A DNA stretch of 64,000 nt from Spirochaetia bacterium (GCA_029880285.1 JAOUOS010000008.1:44766-108765), one strand, 5' to 3'. Counted from the first letter of the stretch, positions 36,397-49,584 are shown. Program-made: numbers and translations. Notes: generated by a model from the sequence alone, not told the origin.

Positions 36397-36480
36397 AGAT
36401 TATAAGCACAAAATAAAATCATTCTGGTTTAACAAGAATTTTTGTTTTCAAAATACAAATTTTATTTATTATGCCCCGCA

Positions 36481-37260
36481 ATGAAAATTAAAAGTTATTA
36501 TATGTTTTTTTTCGTTTTTATCATAGGCTTTTTTATTATTTATTTTTATAATAACCAAATTTTTCTGGCTATAAACGGATTTTTACCAGATATTATGGGA
36601 TATCCAATGCTATTATTAACGTCTTTAGCAGACGGTTTTTTTGTTTTAATGTTTTTATCTTTGTACTATCCTTACAGAAAAAGCAAATACACTACCGCCT
36701 TAATTTCTTTAATAGTAACCGGAGCAATTATACAACTAATAAAAAATTATATTCCTATGCCCAGACCCTTGAAAGTTTTTGACGCTGAAGATATTTTTAT
36801 TTTAGGTTTGAAGATAAAAACTAAAAGTTTTCCTTCGGGACATTCGGCCGCAGCCATGGTATTAACTGTTTATTTAACTCAAATAAAAGATATTAATTAT
36901 AAAATCTTTTATTTTATATTAGGAATTTTGGCTTGTATCTCTAGAGTGTATATTGGAGTTCATTTTCCTATTGATATTTGGGTTGGTGGATGGATGGGCT
37001 TTTCTTTCACTTATTTCTTATATTATATAAATAATAAAAACAAATTGAATTTATTAAATAAAATTTCAAAAAAAGAGAATAAAATATTTATTGATATAAC
37101 GGGTATCACGATAATTTTAGTTTATTTATTTTTTTATACCGAGAAGACAAAACAACTAGAATTTATTCTTACGCCTCTGGTAATTTTGTTATTTTTTTAT
37201 TTTTTTTATCGAATTTACATAAATTATAAAGAAGTAGTATTTAATGGCAAAATTAAATAA
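36481..37260 (+). CDS. PAP2 superfamily membrane phosphatase
   Basis: The protein has 259 residues from the ATG at 36481, preferred over an upstream TTG at 36442 because it places the first membrane helix (YYMFFFVFIIGFFIIYFY) close to the start. All three PAP2 motifs are present: KNYIPMPRP, FPSGHSAAAM and SRVYIGVHFPIDI, with the catalytic His residues in the second and third. At least six membrane helices are visible. Substrates in the family include phosphatidic acid and undecaprenyl pyrophosphate. The next gene starts 17 bases before its stop. Confidence 0.9.
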   Translation: MKIKSYYMFFFVFIIGFFIIYFYNNQIFLAINGFLPDIMGYPMLLLTSLADGFFVLMFLSLYYPYRKSKYTTALISLIVTGAIIQLIKNYIPMPRPLKVFDAEDIFILGLKIKTKSFPSGHSAAAMVLTVYLTQIKDINYKIFYFILGILACISRVYIGVHFPIDIWVGGWMGFSFTYFLYYINNKNKLNLLNKISKKENKIFIDITGITIILVYLFFYTEKTKQLEFILTPLVILLFFYFFYRIYINYKEVVFNGKIK

Positions 37261-38350
37261 AACCAGAACCAAAATAATAATTTATCTAATTTTTTTAATA
37301 TTAGGTTTCTTATCAGTATACTTTTTTATATATATTGAATATGCTTTTCATCTAGTAAAACACCAGGTACACGTACTTATTTCACATGAGCCTCTTGAAA
37401 AAATTGAATCAAATTTAACTGAAAATCATAAAACAAAAATAAAAATATTTATTGAAGCAAAAGAGTATGGAAAAAATATATACAATTTAAAGAAATCAAA
37501 TGTTTATGAAAGTTTTGTTAAATTACCCCGAGAAAAACTTGGATGGAATCTAACAGCCGCTTATCCATTAGAACTCAAAGCAAAAGAATTTTATTTTCCT
37601 TTTATAGGTAAATTTGGATATCTTGGTTTTTTTAGTGAAAGTTTATTAAAGAAATGGAAAAATAACTATATTCAAAATAATTTTGATACATATGAAAATG
37701 AAATAGCCGCGTACTCAACTATAGGATTTTTTAATGATCCTGTTTTTTCAACTTATCTGGAATATTCAGATTATTTTTTATTAAGACTTATATTTCATGA
37801 GATGGCACATGAAAAATTATTTTTTGATGAAGACACAGAATTTTCAGAAGGAATTGCATCCTTTATAGAAAAAGTAATGGTAAAAGAATTTCTTAAAAAT
37901 AAATTTCCTGATAAAAAAAATATTTTTAATATTAATGAGAACTTGAACATTAATAATTCTGTAAACAAAGAAGTTAATACATTAGAAGAAAAATTAAAAA
38001 AACTATTTTCTTCAAATAAAAGTGACAGTGATAAGCTCAAAGAAAAAAAATTGCTTTATGAAAAATTTAGAAAAAAAATAGAAATTCTTGATAAAAATAA
38101 AGATTTGCAATTATTAACAAAACAAATATTAAAGATGAAAGACCTTAATAATGCTTGGTTAATTCAATACAAACGTTACAGGCCGCATCAAAGTGGTTTT
38201 AATTTCTTATTAAAAGAATGTAATGATGATATTATCTGCTGGTTTAGACGCCTTGAAAAACTAAAATCTTGCTCTAAAGAAAATCGAAATATCCTGCTTT
38301 CCCAATCTTTACCCTATTCTGAACTGTTAAAAAAATGTCAGAATAATTAA
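37244..38350 (+). CDS. Predicted membrane-anchored zinc aminopeptidase (Aminopep family)
   Basis: This 368-residue protein has an N-terminal transmembrane segment (residues 9-31, TKIIIYLIFLILGFLSVYFFIYI). The middle has a metallopeptidase site LIFHEMAHEKLFFDEDTEFSEGIASFIE: HExxH with a downstream Glu, as in the bacterial predicted aminopeptidase family. AAYPLELKAKEFYFPFIGKFGYLGFF is also typical of that family. The start overlaps the PAP2 gene by 17 bases. The C-terminal third is charged and helical. The peptidase role is inferred from the motif; the substrate is unknown. Confidence 0.8.
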   Translation: MAKLNKTRTKIIIYLIFLILGFLSVYFFIYIEYAFHLVKHQVHVLISHEPLEKIESNLTENHKTKIKIFIEAKEYGKNIYNLKKSNVYESFVKLPREKLGWNLTAAYPLELKAKEFYFPFIGKFGYLGFFSESLLKKWKNNYIQNNFDTYENEIAAYSTIGFFNDPVFSTYLEYSDYFLLRLIFHEMAHEKLFFDEDTEFSEGIASFIEKVMVKEFLKNKFPDKKNIFNINENLNINNSVNKEVNTLEEKLKKLFSSNKSDSDKLKEKKLLYEKFRKKIEILDKNKDLQLLTKQILKMKDLNNAWLIQYKRYRPHQSGFNFLLKECNDDIICWFRRLEKLKSCSKENRNILLSQSLPYSELLKKCQNN

Positions 38351-38357
38351 TGTTTTA

Positions 38358-40457
38358 TTAATCTTTTTTAGAAGATGCTTTTTCTGCGATTTCTTTTGCA
38401 ATGCTTGCCGGCACTTCTTCATAAAAATCAAATTGCATTGTATATGATGCTCTACCCTGAGTTAAACTTCTTAATTCAGTCGCGTATCCGAACATTTCAG
38501 CTAATGGTACATGTGAATCAACAACCCGCGCGTTACCTCTTTGATTCATTGAACTTACTTTACCTCTTCTTCGGTTTAGATCTCCTACCACATCACCCAT
38601 ATAATCTTCAGGTGTTACAACTTCAACTTTCATTACAGGCTCTAATAATACCGGTTTTGCTTTTTTACAAGCTTCTTTAAATGCCATTGAACCGGCTATT
38701 TTAAACGCCATCTCAGAAGAGTCAACATCATGATATGACCCATCAAACAAGGTTGCAGTAATATCTACCATTGGATACCCGGCAAGAACACCTGTCTGCA
38801 TTGCTTCAACGATACCCTTTTCTACTGCGGGAATATATTCTCTTGGTACAACACCGCCGACAATTTTATTATTAAACTCAAATCCTTTGCCGGCTTCCAC
38901 AGGGCCTACTTTAAGCCATACATGCCCATACTGACCTCTACCGCCCGTTTGTTTAATGTACTTACCTTCCTGTTCAACTTCTGAACGTATAGTTTCTCTA
39001 TACGCTACCTGAGGTTTACCAACATTGGCCTCTACCTTAAACTCTCTTTTCATTCTATCTACGATAATTTCAAGATGAAGCTCTCCCATACCCGATATAA
39101 TGGTTTGACTGGTTTCTTCATCTGTTTTAACTTTAAAAGTAGGATCTTCTTCAGCTAATTTCTGAAGTGCTATGCCCATTTTTTCTTGATCTGCTTTTGT
39201 TTTTGGTTCTACCGCAACAGAAATAACAGGATCAGGAAAAGTCATTTTCTCTAATATAATTGCTTTATTCTCATCACATAACGTATCACCCGTACCAGTT
39301 TCTTTTAATCCTACGGCTGCCGCTATATCTCCCGCTCTAACTTCTTCAATTTCTGTTCTACTATTCGCGTGCATCTGAAGTAACCGGCCTAATCTTTCTT
39401 TTTTTCCCGTCACGCTGTTTAATATATATGAGCCTTTCTCTAAAACGCCTGAATATACTCTAAAATATGTTAATTTGCCAATAAATGGATCTGTAACAAT
39501 TTTAAATGCTAACCCTGAAAAAGGCTCACTATCATCAGACTTTCTTATTTCTGTTGGCTCTGACCCTTCATCAGCGTTTACTTTAAAACCTTTAACCGGC
39601 GGAACATCCAAAGGATTTGGCAAAAAATCTATAACTGCATCAAGTAAAGTCTGTACACCTTTATTTTTAAAAGCTGAACCGCATAATACAGGAAACATTT
39701 TCATATTTATAGTGGCATTTCTAATACCTTTTTTGAGTTCTTCTTCTGTAAGATCACCATTTTCTAGGTATTTTTCTAAAAGATCTTCATTTGCTTCGGC
39801 AACTACATCTAAAAGCTTTTGACGATATTCTTTTACTTTTTCTTTATATTCTTCAGGTATATCAATAATATCAAATTTGGCGCCTAGTTCTTCCTCTTTC
39901 CAAACATATGCTTTTTGAATAATTAAATCTATTAAACCTTTATATTCTGCTTCTGCTCCTATAGGCAAATGAATTGGCACCGCGTTAGCGCCAAGTCTTT
40001 CTATCATCATACCAACAGCATTATAAAAATTGGCACCCATCCTATCCATTTTATTAACAAAGCATAATCTTGGTACCTTATATTTATCTGCCTGTCGCCA
40101 TACAGTTTCCGTCTGCGGCTCAACACCTGCGACACCATCATAAACTGCTACCGCTCCATCTAAAACACGTAGTGATCTTTCAACTTCAACGGTAAAATCA
40201 ACGTGACCAGGAGTATCAATAATATTTATTTGAATATCTTTCCAAAAACAAGTTGTAGCCGCTGATGTTATAGTGATGCCTCTTTCTTTTTCCTGCTCCA
40301 TCCAATCCATTTCAGCTGCTCCGTCATGAACCTCACCAATTTTATATGTTTTACCTGTATAAAATAATATTCTTTCTGTAGTTGTTGTTTTACCAGCATC
40401 AATATGGGCCATAATACCAATATTTCTCAATCTTTCTAAAGGAACTTTTCTTGCCAT
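38358..40457 (-). CDS. fusA: Translation elongation factor G
   Basis: This 699-residue translocase GTPase has G1 ([13 protein letters not shown]), the switch region [12 protein letters not shown]3 (DTPGHVDF) and G4 ([10 protein letters not shown]), plus domains II-V ([50 protein letters not shown]). It completes the rpsL-rpsG-fusA order of the str operon. In many bacteria tuf (EF-Tu) follows; here the convergent peptidase gene begins 7 bases beyond its stop, so tuf must be elsewhere. Confidence 0.98.
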   Translation of the reverse strand: MARKVPLERLRNIGIMAHIDAGKTTTTERILFYTGKTYKIGEVHDGAAEMDWMEQEKERGITITSAATTCFWKDIQINIIDTPGHVDFTVEVERSLRVLDGAVAVYDGVAGVEPQTETVWRQADKYKVPRLCFVNKMDRMGANFYNAVGMMIERLGANAVPIHLPIGAEAEYKGLIDLIIQKAYVWKEEELGAKFDIIDIPEEYKEKVKEYRQKLLDVVAEANEDLLEKYLENGDLTEEELKKGIRNATINMKMFPVLCGSAFKNKGVQTLLDAVIDFLPNPLDVPPVKGFKVNADEGSEPTEIRKSDDSEPFSGLAFKIVTDPFIGKLTYFRVYSGVLEKGSYILNSVTGKKERLGRLLQMHANSRTEIEEVRAGDIAAAVGLKETGTGDTLCDENKAIILEKMTFPDPVISVAVEPKTKADQEKMGIALQKLAEEDPTFKVKTDEETSQTIISGMGELHLEIIVDRMKREFKVEANVGKPQVAYRETIRSEVEQEGKYIKQTGGRGQYGHVWLKVGPVEAGKGFEFNNKIVGGVVPREYIPAVEKGIVEAMQTGVLAGYPMVDITATLFDGSYHDVDSSEMAFKIAGSMAFKEACKKAKPVLLEPVMKVEVVTPEDYMGDVVGDLNRRRGKVSSMNQRGNARVVDSHVPLAEMFGYATELRSLTQGRASYTMQFDFYEEVPASIAKEIAEKASSKKD

Positions 40458-40498
40458 AATATTTACTCTTATTTATTTGATTTTTTTACCAAGCTAAA

Positions 40499-40972
40499 TT
40501 ACCAAGCGTAATGTGAAAACGCTCTATTAGCTTCAGCCATACGGCGGACTTCTTCTTTTTTCTTAATCGCCCCGCCCGCATTATTATAAGCATCCATTAA
40601 TTCACCAGCGAGTTTTTGACTCATTGATTTACCGGTTCTTTTTCTTGCTTCAGCCAGAATCCATCTAATTGCTAATGACTGTTTTCTTGACGCATATACC
40701 TCAACGGGAACCTGATAAGTAACACCTCCCACACGTCGGCTTTTTACTTCTATGCCCGGTTTTACATTATCAAGAGCTTTAATAAAAATTCCATATCCGT
40801 CTTCATTTGTTTTTTCTTTGATAATATCAATTGCAGAATAAAATATATTTTCTGATGTTGATTTTTTTCCATCCCACATCATTGAATTTATAAATTTGCT
40901 TACAACAATATCATTAAATTTATGATCGGGTTTTATTACTCTAAAATGACTTTTGTTTCTTCTTCTTGCCAC
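40499..40972 (-). CDS. rpsG: 30S ribosomal protein S7
   Basis: This 157-residue protein matches S7 (KFINSMMWDGKKSTSENIFYSAI, VGGVTYQVPVEV, RIRWILxEAR-like AIRWILAEARKRTGKSM, ending ANRAFSHYAW). S7 nucleates the 30S head and contacts mRNA and tRNA in the E site. It lies between rpsL (28 bases) and fusA (41 bases). In E. coli S7 represses this operon by binding the rpsL-rpsG gap; the 28-base gap here is short. Confidence 0.97.
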   Translation of the reverse strand: MARRRNKSHFRVIKPDHKFNDIVVSKFINSMMWDGKKSTSENIFYSAIDIIKEKTNEDGYGIFIKALDNVKPGIEVKSRRVGGVTYQVPVEVYASRKQSLAIRWILAEARKRTGKSMSQKLAGELMDAYNNAGGAIKKKEEVRRMAEANRAFSHYAW

Positions 40973-41000
40973 AACTTCTTCCTAAAATATAGTATTGCCT

Positions 41001-41375
41001 TTAAGCTTTTGGCCTTTTTGCGCCGTACTTTGATCTACCTTTTCTTCTTTTTTCAACACCTAATGTATCTAACGCGCCTCTAATTATATGATACCTTACC
41101 CCGGGTAAATCTTTTACCCTGCCGCCGCGAACAATAACAACCGAATGTTCCTGCAAATTATGACCCTCGCCGGGAATATATGCTGTAATTTCTATACCAT
41201 TTGTAAGACGTACCCTTGCGACTTTTCTAAGAGCAGAGTTTGGTTTTTTGGGCGTAAATGTCATTACTCTTGTACAAACACCTCTTTTTTGCGGACATGA
41301 TGTTAACGCAGGAGATTTTGTCTTTTTTATATTAACTTCTCTACCGTTTCTAATAAGTTGATTTATTGTTGGCAT
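41001..41375 (-). CDS. rpsL: 30S ribosomal protein S12
   Basis: This 124-residue protein has the S12 core ([66 protein letters not shown]). It sits in the decoding centre and sets translational accuracy. The two lysines whose substitution gives streptomycin resistance in E. coli (in TPKKPNS and GRVKDLPG) are both present, so no ribosomal streptomycin resistance is predicted from this gene. It follows rpoC after 77 bases, making one minus-strand run from secE to fusA. Confidence 0.98.
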   Translation of the reverse strand: MPTINQLIRNGREVNIKKTKSPALTSCPQKRGVCTRVMTFTPKKPNSALRKVARVRLTNGIEITAYIPGEGHNLQEHSVVIVRGGRVKDLPGVRYHIIRGALDTLGVEKRRKGRSKYGAKRPKA

Positions 41376-41452
41376 AATTTTTTTCTTTTCTTATGTATCC
41401 AGATTTTTTTTTTTGCACAGAGCGTCAATAAAATACCGGACATTATTTAAGT

Positions 41453-44400
41453 TTATTCTTCATCATCGTCTAAGGTTAAATCGCTCTTTAAGGCCGCAAC
41501 AGCCTCTTCTTTTATTTCTATTTGCGGATTATATAACTCTTCTTCTTCTTCTTGGGTATAATATAAATCACCTAAAATATTTTTATATGCCCTAATTGAA
41601 TTATATTCTCGCATTCCTGTACCTGCAGGAATTAAATTACCGATAATAATATTTTCTTTCAAGCCATGCAACGGATCTTTTTTTCCTTTTATAGCCGCGT
41701 CGGTAAGTACTTTTGTTGTCTCTTGAAAAGAAGCCGCAGATAAGAAACTCTCTGAGTTTAACGAAGCTTTTGTAAGACCCATCAATACTGCTTTTGCTGT
41801 GGCCGCGGCCCCGCCTTCTTTAATAACCCTTTCATTTTCTTTGTTAAATATTACCTTATCAACATTCGACATTGGAACAAAAGAAGTATCTCCCGCGTCT
41901 ACAATTTCAACTTTTCTAAGCATTTGCCTTATTATTATTTCTATATGTTTATCATGAATATGAACACCCTGAAGACGATATACTTCTTGTATTTCTCGTA
42001 TTAAATACCTTTGAAGCATTTCGTCACCCTGAATTCTTAAAATATCATGACAGTCCATAACGCCATCATCAATTGAATCGCCCTTTTGAACTCTTTCTTT
42101 GTCTTGAAATAACATCTGTTTGTGACTAGGAATTGAAAGAGTAACCTTAGCTTCTTCTGCTTCTTCTTCTGACATACCGTCTGGTATAATGTAAATTCTT
42201 CTTTTATCTCTAACTATTTCGCCTCTGTCAGATATTAAACCATCTATTTCTGCCATTGTACAAGGATCTTTCGGGTGTCTCGCTTCAAATAATTCATCTA
42301 CTCTGGGAAGACCGCCTGTAATATCTCTTGTTTTCTCGGCTTTAGTCTCAATTTTAGCAACAGTATCGCCTTCTTTAAGAACATCACCATTATTTACTAC
42401 TATTACTGAACCCATAGGCAGCATAATTTCTTCAACAAGTCGCCCTTTTTCATAAACATTAATATGCGGTGTCATTTTCTTCCCTCTGTGAGGTACTAAT
42501 TTCTTTAATTTACCCTTTCCGTCGGCACTTTCTTCAATTTTCATATTTTTGCCGTCTTCAATATCTATATATTCAACACGACCGCCGTGAGATGTTAATA
42601 TTATTTGATTAAATGGATCGTATTCCGTAATAACTTCATTATTTTTAATTATTTTTCCTTCTTCGACAAACAAGATTGATCCTGATTGTATTTGTGCGGT
42701 ATAGTCAGCTCCTAACAAATACACCGTGCTAGCGTCTTCATGTATTACTCCAGCTGCCGGCGCGTATAGCGGTTTAAGTTTTTTATCATCACCTTTTATT
42801 TTCGCGATAATTTCGCCTCTAATAACTTTTGTACCATCGGTTAAAGCATAATCTTTAAGTTCTGTTTTTTTATGGCTTGAAAGTATTTGAGCTAAAATTA
42901 CAGTTCCTCTTTTTGCCATAACCTTTTTTCCATTTCGGTTGATAACAATTTTACCCTGTACTTTTTTTACAAAAGCGTCATATGGAGACTTTATCTTACT
43001 TTCAACTGATTTTGTTGTAGCGGTACCGCCAATATGAAATGTACGCATTGTAAGCTGAGTACCTGGCTGTCCTATTGACTGCGCGGCAATAATGCCTACG
43101 GCTTCACCAAGCTCTATTTCATCAAGCGTTGCCAAATTAATTCCATAACATAATTTACAAATTCCCGTTTCAGCTTCACAAGTTAGCAATGTTCTGGTTT
43201 TTACTTCACCATATCCCATATTTTCAATCTGCTGAGCAATTTCTTCGGTTACCAATGTATTCTTTTTATAAATTACCTGATCATTACTTGGATCTAATAT
43301 ATCCTCAGCTAAATGTCTTCCAAAGATTTTGCTTTTAAGACCAACAACAACTTTGTCACCTTCCATATCTGGGCGCATTATAAAGCCCTTTGAAGTGCCG
43401 CAATCGTCGTATCTTATTATTACATCCTGAGCCACGTCAACCAAACGTCTTGTTAAATATCCCGCATCAGCTGTTTTAAGAGCTGTATCGGCTAAACCTT
43501 TTCTCGCCCCATGGGTAGAAATAAAAAACTCTAATACCCCTAAACCTTCTTTGAAATTGGAACGGATAGGAAGTTCAATAATATCTCCCGAAGGCTTTGC
43601 CATCAACCCGCGCATACCTGCCAACTGTCTTATCTGAGATCTTGAACCACGCGCTCCTGAAACGGCCATCGCATAAATAGGGTTAAAACCGTTTTGATCT
43701 TTACTTAAAATTTCAAATAAACTTTCTGTAATTTGTTCGTTGGTATTTGTCCATACTTCTATAACTTTTTTATAACGTTCATCATTAGTAATAACGCCTT
43801 TTCTATGTTCATTTTCTATTCTTTCAACTTCTTTATTAGCTTTAGCAATTAATTTTTCTTTTTCTTCAGGAATTTTTACATCATCAATTGAAATAGTAGG
43901 AGCAAATCTGGTTGCGGCAGAAAAACCCAGTTTTTTAATATCATCTAAAAACCTAACTGTTATTTCTGAACCTTGTGTTCTGTATAGTTCCTGAATAATT
44001 TCATTTGTAGATTTATTTGTTAAAGGTCTATTTACATATGAAAAATCGGGCGGCAACAGCTCATTAAATATCAATCTTCCCGGTGTAGTTTCAATTAATC
44101 TATCTTTATGAAAATATTGCACTTTTGTTCGATGTTCAATTTCACCTCTATCTAAAGCATACAAAAGTTCTTCCATATTATCATAAACAAAGCCTTGCCC
44201 TTTAGCATTTTCCATTTCTGTTGTTAGGTAATATAGTCCTAAAATCATATCCTGCGTGGGACCAACAATAGGATGCCCATTAGCCGGATTTAATAAATTA
44301 TGAGCCGATAAAATCAGCATCCATGCTTCAAGCTGAGCGCGGGGAGAAAGAGGCATATGAATTGCCATCTGATCGCCGTCAAAATCTGCATTAAAAGCAT

Positions 44401-45730
44401 GACAAACCAGAGGGTGTAGCTGTAAAGCCTTACCTTCAATTAATACTGGCAAAAATGCCTGAATACCAAGACGATGAAGAGTAGGGGCCCTGTTTAATAA
44501 AATGGGATGCTCATGTATAACTTCTTCTAATCCCTGAAAAACTTCACGTTCTTCATTTTCTATCATTCGTTTGGCCGATTTTATATTTTGAGTATATTCT
44601 TTTTCTACCAGCCACTTCATTATAAATGGTTTAAATAACTCTAAAGCCATTTTTTTCGGCAACCCGCATTGGTATATCTTAAGATCAGGACCAACTACAA
44701 TAACTGTTCTACCTGAATAATCTACCCTTTTTCCTAATAAGTTTTGACGAAACCTTCCCTGCTTTCCTTTTAACATATCAGACAGAGACTTTAATGGTCG
44801 GTTACCTTTGCCTTTAATTGATTTTTTTCTTCTTGAATTATCAAACAAGGCATCTACGGCTTCTTGTAGCATTCTTTTTTCATTACTAACAATAATATCA
44901 GGAGCTTTTAAGGCTAACAATCTTTTTAAACGATTATTTCTATTAATTACCCTTCGGTATAAATCATTTAAATCAGAAGTCGCGAACCTGCCGCCTTCTA
45001 ATTGAACCATTGGCCTAAGTTCAGGAGGCAGTACGGGAACTGTATCTAAAATCATCCATTCAGGCTTATTAACACTGTCTCTAAATGCCTCTAAAATTTC
45101 AAGACGCTTTAAATTTCTTTTATCTGATACTCTTTTTTTTTCTTCTAATTTTGCCCGAAGAAGTCTAATCTCTTCTTCTAAATTTACCATGGCAAGCAGT
45201 TCTTTAACGCCTTCGGCACCTATGGAAGCATATACTTTGTCACCATACTGCTCAGCAAGACGATGGTATTCATCAACGGTTATTAATTGTTTTACATCAA
45301 GACCTGAATCTCCGGGTTCAATAACAACATATCTTTCAAAATATAATATGCTTTTAACATCATTCGCGGTCATATCTAAAACTAACGCTATTCTGCTAGG
45401 AACAGTTCTATAATACCATATATGGGCAACGGGATAAGAAAGCTCTATATGCCCCATTCTTTCTCTACGTACTTTATAATGAGTAACTTCTACACCGCAT
45501 TTATCACATACAACACCCTTGTATCGAATAGATTTAAATTTACCGCAATAACATTCCCACTCTTTTGTTGTTCCAAAGATTTTTTCACAAAAAAGACCGT
45601 CTCTCTCGGGTTTTAATGTTCGATAATTTATGGTTTCAGGTTTTTTTACTTCTCCGTACGACCACTCTCTTACTTTTTCTGGTGAAGCTAATTGAATACG
45701 AATCTTATTAAAATCATGAAATTCCCGCAT
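41453..45730 (-). CDS. rpoC: RNA polymerase subunit beta'
   Basis: This 1425-residue protein has the N-terminal zinc ribbon ([23 protein letters not shown]), the catalytic loop with the three magnesium-binding Asp residues in [15 protein letters not shown], and the second zinc cluster in the C-terminal half ([13 protein letters not shown], with the upstream DCGT). The trigger loop region contains [15 protein letters not shown]. It ends with an acidic tail (LTLDDDEE). The length is normal for bacteria. It follows rpoB by 18 bases and is part of the rplKAJL-rpoBC operon. Confidence 0.99.
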   Translation of the reverse strand: MREFHDFNKIRIQLASPEKVREWSYGEVKKPETINYRTLKPERDGLFCEKIFGTTKEWECYCGKFKSIRYKGVVCDKCGVEVTHYKVRRERMGHIELSYPVAHIWYYRTVPSRIALVLDMTANDVKSILYFERYVVIEPGDSGLDVKQLITVDEYHRLAEQYGDKVYASIGAEGVKELLAMVNLEEEIRLLRAKLEEKKRVSDKRNLKRLEILEAFRDSVNKPEWMILDTVPVLPPELRPMVQLEGGRFATSDLNDLYRRVINRNNRLKRLLALKAPDIIVSNEKRMLQEAVDALFDNSRRKKSIKGKGNRPLKSLSDMLKGKQGRFRQNLLGKRVDYSGRTVIVVGPDLKIYQCGLPKKMALELFKPFIMKWLVEKEYTQNIKSAKRMIENEEREVFQGLEEVIHEHPILLNRAPTLHRLGIQAFLPVLIEGKALQLHPLVCHAFNADFDGDQMAIHMPLSPRAQLEAWMLILSAHNLLNPANGHPIVGPTQDMILGLYYLTTEMENAKGQGFVYDNMEELLYALDRGEIEHRTKVQYFHKDRLIETTPGRLIFNELLPPDFSYVNRPLTNKSTNEIIQELYRTQGSEITVRFLDDIKKLGFSAATRFAPTISIDDVKIPEEKEKLIAKANKEVERIENEHRKGVITNDERYKKVIEVWTNTNEQITESLFEILSKDQNGFNPIYAMAVSGARGSRSQIRQLAGMRGLMAKPSGDIIELPIRSNFKEGLGVLEFFISTHGARKGLADTALKTADAGYLTRRLVDVAQDVIIRYDDCGTSKGFIMRPDMEGDKVVVGLKSKIFGRHLAEDILDPSNDQVIYKKNTLVTEEIAQQIENMGYGEVKTRTLLTCEAETGICKLCYGINLATLDEIELGEAVGIIAAQSIGQPGTQLTMRTFHIGGTATTKSVESKIKSPYDAFVKKVQGKIVINRNGKKVMAKRGTVILAQILSSHKKTELKDYALTDGTKVIRGEIIAKIKGDDKKLKPLYAPAAGVIHEDASTVYLLGADYTAQIQSGSILFVEEGKIIKNNEVITEYDPFNQIILTSHGGRVEYIDIEDGKNMKIEESADGKGKLKKLVPHRGKKMTPHINVYEKGRLVEEIMLPMGSVIVVNNGDVLKEGDTVAKIETKAEKTRDITGGLPRVDELFEARHPKDPCTMAEIDGLISDRGEIVRDKRRIYIIPDGMSEEEAEEAKVTLSIPSHKQMLFQDKERVQKGDSIDDGVMDCHDILRIQGDEMLQRYLIREIQEVYRLQGVHIHDKHIEIIIRQMLRKVEIVDAGDTSFVPMSNVDKVIFNKENERVIKEGGAAATAKAVLMGLTKASLNSESFLSAASFQETTKVLTDAAIKGKKDPLHGLKENIIIGNLIPAGTGMREYNSIRAYKNILGDLYYTQEEEEELYNPQIEIKEEAVAALKSDLTLDDDEE

Positions 45731-45748
45731 AGACCGCTCCTTTATAAA

Positions 45749-48700
45749 TTACGCGTTTTCCAGCGTATCTATTTTAATTTTTTTTCTGGCCTTTCCATAT
45801 TCACTTTCAAATTCAGATACTTCCATCATATTTTCTTCTGAATCTAAAACTGAAATATCTAGCCCCAATGACCTTATTTCTTTAATTAATACATTAAACG
45901 ACTCTGGTATACCAGGCCTTATGGCATGAATCCCTTTTACAATCGACTCATACACTCTAGCCCGCCCTAGCATATCATCTGATTTTACTGTTAAAAGTTC
46001 CTGCAAAGTATGAGCTGCTCCATATGCTTCAAGCGCCCAAACCTCCATTTCTCCCAGCCTTTGCCCGCCAAATTGAGCTTTTCCTCCCAAAGGCTGTTGA
46101 GTTACTAAAGAGTACGGACCAGTTGATCTCGCGTGCATTTTATCTTCAACCATATGATGAAGTTTTAACATATAGATTACACCAACAAAAACGGGTTGCT
46201 TAAAAAATTCACCTGTTCTGCCGTCTCTTAAGTTTATTTTAGAATCAATAGGTAAATTAGCCTTTTCCATATAATTTTCAATATCTTCCCATTTCGCGCC
46301 ATCAAATACAGGGGTTTCAAATAATATATTTAGTAATTTTCCCGCCCAGCCAAGCTGAGTTTCAAAAACCTGACCCAAATTCATACGGGATGGAACCCCA
46401 AGAGGATTTAACACAATATCAATGGGTGTTCCATCAGGAAGAAAAGGCATGTCTTCTTCAGGTAATATTACAGAAATAACACCTTTATTACCATGTCTGC
46501 CCGCCATTTTATCGCCAACCTGAAGTTTTCTTTTTTGAGCAACAAAAACTTTTACCGACTCGCTTATACCCGGAGGTAATTCATCTGCATCGTCTCTATT
46601 AAATCTTTTTATGTCAACAACGATTCCCCCATGTCCATTGGGAACTCTCAGTGAACTGTCTCTTACTTCTTTTGCTTTTTCTCCAAAAATACTATGCAAT
46701 AATCTATACTCAGGAGTTAAATCTGTTTCACCTTTAGGTGTAACCATACCTACTAGAATATCTCCGGCTCTTACTTCGGCACCAATTCGAATAATACCTT
46801 CTTCATCTAAATCTCTAAAAGCCCGTTCACCAATATTAGGTATATCACGGGTTATTACCTCTTTTCCAAGTTTTGTTTCTCTGGCCTGTATTTCAAATAC
46901 TTCAATTTGTATAGATGTATAACAATCTTCTTTAACTACCTTTTCTGAAACAACAATGGCGTCTTCAAAATTATATCCTTCCCACGGCATAAAGGCCACT
47001 GTAATATTTCGGCCGAGCGCCAAACGTCCCTCATTTATTGCCTGCCCATCGGCAAGTATTGTGGCTTTTCTTTTACCTGAAGAGTCTTTGTCTTTGCCAA
47101 TGACAATTTCACCAGCCAGTAATTCTCCCCTAACCACTTTTTTGTTTTCATCAACCATTGCTTTTAACTTTCCCTGCCAGGTTTTCATGGGATAATTATA
47201 ATTTTTGCCGCTTTCTCCTTCAAATACAAGTTCTACCGGAGATATTTTTTTAACTTTGCCGTCTTCAGGCGCACAGTATGCGTGAACCTGAGTTATCTGA
47301 TTAATACAGGTACTTTGGTTGGTTCTTCGAAATTTAATTAAATCATATTCATCAATAGAACCTTTATCGGTTTTTATTACTATTTTTTCAGCATCAACCT
47401 TTGTAACAACCCCGCTTCTTTCAGCAATTAAGGATATACCGGCATCATACGCTATTTCATATTCTAAACCAGTACCTACAATGGGAGCCTGAGGGTTCAC
47501 AAGCGGTACCGCTTGTCTTTGCATATTAGAACCCATTAACGCTCTATTCGCGTCGTCATGTTCAAGAAATGGTATTAATCCAGTTGAAAGTGATACAACC
47601 TGAAGAGGCGCAACATCCATTAATTGAATTTCTTCAGGATTTTTTAATGGAAAATCGCCTCTGTATCTACAGCTTACTAGTTTATCTATAAATTCACCTT
47701 TATTACTTAATCGGGCATTCGCCTGAGCTATTACATAATGATCCTCTTCATTTGCCGAAAGATATGAAACCTTGCCAGTATCTTTACCTTTTTGAACTTC
47801 ACGATAGGGTGTTTCAACAAAGCCATACGGATTTAATCTTCCATACGCTGCCAATGAAGTAATTAAACCAATATTCGGACCCTCTGGTGTTTCAATAGGA
47901 CATAAACGTCCATAATGTGTGTAATGAACGTCTCTCACCTCAAAACCGGCTCTTTCTCTCGTAAGACCCCCCGGACCCAAAGCGTTAAGACGACGTTTGT
48001 GCGTTAGCTCAGATAATGGATTAGTTTGATCCATAAACTGTGAAAGCTGGCTTGTTCCAAAAAATTCATTTATTACGGCTGTTATGGGCTTAATAGAAAT
48101 TAAAAGCTGTGGAGTCATAACATCTAAATCGTTCATACTCATGCGCTCTTTTACCACTCTTTCCATTCGGGCAAAACCGGTCTTTAACTGCAATGTTAAA
48201 AGTTCTCCTACGGTTCTAATACGGCGATTTCCCAGATGATCAATATCATCAACAATATATCCATCAACTTCATTAATAACATTTACCATGTATTTTAATG
48301 TTTCAACAATGTCTTCTGCCCTTAGTGTTTGTACTTTTACTGTATCGCTAAACTCTTTAGAATTTATATGATGAAATTTCGCGTTTATTTTATACCTTCC
48401 CACAACACCCATATCATAAGTTTTTTTATTAAAAAATAATCTATCTAGTTCTGCCTTGGCTCTATCTATATTTCTTTGACGCTTTTCAAGATTACCCTGA
48501 TCTGAAGAATATTCAAGCGGACGTTGAATTTTTAAAAATTCAATTAAAGCGTCTTCTGTACTGTTTACGCCATCTTTTTCAAGAGAACGTATCACAATCA
48601 TTTCATCAATATGGCCTTCATTTAAAATTAAATTTATTTTTTCTACTTTTGCTTCTTTTAATATATCAAGGTTATCTTCATTTAAAGCGGCGCCGGCTTC

Positions 48701-49489
48701 CATTATTATTTCGCCGGTTTCAGGATTAATAATATCTGAAATAACTCTTCGACCAACGTATTTATGCAATGTTTTTGTTTGAATACCCTTCAATGTAATT
48801 GTTTCACTTTTATAAAAAACTTTTAAGGTTTCTTCATTTGTGCCATAGCCTAAAGATTTTAAAAGTAATGTAAAAGGAAATTTCTTTCTTCTGTCAATTC
48901 TACATACCAAAAGACCCTTAGCGTCTGTCTCAAACTCAAGCCATGACCCTTTGTTATCAGGTATAATTCTCGCGGAATAAATATTTTTTATGATATCATA
49001 AAAAATAAAAATACCTGGTGATCTGTGTAGCTGATTTACAACTACTCTTTCAGCGCCATTTATAACAAATGTTCCCGTCTCAGTCATTAACGGCAAATCA
49101 CCCATATAAACTTCTTGTTCTCTTACTTCGCCGGTTTCCATAATTATTAATCGTATAACCGCTTTCAGAGGAGCAGCGTATGAAATTCCGTTTATTTTAC
49201 AGTCCCAAACATTTTTCTTAGGTTCACCGAGGGAATATTCAACAAATTCTAAAACAACATCACCATTTGAACTTTCAATAGGAAAAGAATCTTCAAATAC
49301 CGATTGAAGACCATGGTTTTTTCTTTTTGACGCATTAGCAATATCTGCCTGTAAAAAAGACTTATATGATTCCACTTGAATTAAAATTAATGAAGGCAAA
49401 TCTAGTACTTTGCCAATTTTGCCAAAGTTAATTATTTCACTAGGTTTTTCTTTTCCATAGGCATAAACTATTTGTTCTTTTTTTCCCAT
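45749..49489 (-). CDS. rpoB: RNA polymerase subunit beta
   Basis: This 1246-residue protein has the usual beta-subunit blocks, including [49 protein letters not shown], the conserved [11 protein letters not shown] and the end [33 protein letters not shown]. In rifampicin cluster I, residue 502 is Asn where E. coli has Ser531; other cluster residues match the sensitive form. This substitution is reported in naturally rifampicin-resistant spirochaetes. The gene follows rplL after a 158-base gap with two hairpins and precedes rpoC by 18 bases. Confidence 0.99.
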   Translation of the reverse strand: MGKKEQIVYAYGKEKPSEIINFGKIGKVLDLPSLILIQVESYKSFLQADIANASKRKNHGLQSVFEDSFPIESSNGDVVLEFVEYSLGEPKKNVWDCKINGISYAAPLKAVIRLIIMETGEVREQEVYMGDLPLMTETGTFVINGAERVVVNQLHRSPGIFIFYDIIKNIYSARIIPDNKGSWLEFETDAKGLLVCRIDRRKKFPFTLLLKSLGYGTNEETLKVFYKSETITLKGIQTKTLHKYVGRRVISDIINPETGEIIMEAGAALNEDNLDILKEAKVEKINLILNEGHIDEMIVIRSLEKDGVNSTEDALIEFLKIQRPLEYSSDQGNLEKRQRNIDRAKAELDRLFFNKKTYDMGVVGRYKINAKFHHINSKEFSDTVKVQTLRAEDIVETLKYMVNVINEVDGYIVDDIDHLGNRRIRTVGELLTLQLKTGFARMERVVKERMSMNDLDVMTPQLLISIKPITAVINEFFGTSQLSQFMDQTNPLSELTHKRRLNALGPGGLTRERAGFEVRDVHYTHYGRLCPIETPEGPNIGLITSLAAYGRLNPYGFVETPYREVQKGKDTGKVSYLSANEEDHYVIAQANARLSNKGEFIDKLVSCRYRGDFPLKNPEEIQLMDVAPLQVVSLSTGLIPFLEHDDANRALMGSNMQRQAVPLVNPQAPIVGTGLEYEIAYDAGISLIAERSGVVTKVDAEKIVIKTDKGSIDEYDLIKFRRTNQSTCINQITQVHAYCAPEDGKVKKISPVELVFEGESGKNYNYPMKTWQGKLKAMVDENKKVVRGELLAGEIVIGKDKDSSGKRKATILADGQAINEGRLALGRNITVAFMPWEGYNFEDAIVVSEKVVKEDCYTSIQIEVFEIQARETKLGKEVITRDIPNIGERAFRDLDEEGIIRIGAEVRAGDILVGMVTPKGETDLTPEYRLLHSIFGEKAKEVRDSSLRVPNGHGGIVVDIKRFNRDDADELPPGISESVKVFVAQKRKLQVGDKMAGRHGNKGVISVILPEEDMPFLPDGTPIDIVLNPLGVPSRMNLGQVFETQLGWAGKLLNILFETPVFDGAKWEDIENYMEKANLPIDSKINLRDGRTGEFFKQPVFVGVIYMLKLHHMVEDKMHARSTGPYSLVTQQPLGGKAQFGGQRLGEMEVWALEAYGAAHTLQELLTVKSDDMLGRARVYESIVKGIHAIRPGIPESFNVLIKEIRSLGLDISVLDSEENMMEVSEFESEYGKARKKIKIDTLENA

Positions 49490-49515
49490 AATATATATCT
49501 CCGGATATTATTTTG

Positions 49516-49584
49516 TATACAAAGTATTTGTATATCTGGCTTTAAACTTCATTATCATCAGCTGTTTAAATTATTTAACAGCTG
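49516..49584 (-). promoter_or_regulatory. Two inverted repeats in the rplL-rpoB gap
   Basis: The transcript between rplL and rpoB can fold two hairpins: TATACAAA/TTTGTATA with a 3-base loop (49516-49534) and CAGCTGTT/AACAGCTG with a 10-base loop (49559-49584). Neither is followed by a T-run on the coding strand, so they are not classic terminators. In E. coli this gap holds an attenuator and an RNase III site that set the ribosomal-protein to RNA-polymerase ratio; a similar role is possible here. Confidence 0.5.

Noticed and set aside
46611..46922. Open frame on the plus strand inside rpoB
   Set aside because: Antisense to conserved rpoB coding sequence; composition reflects the reverse of beta-subunit codons.
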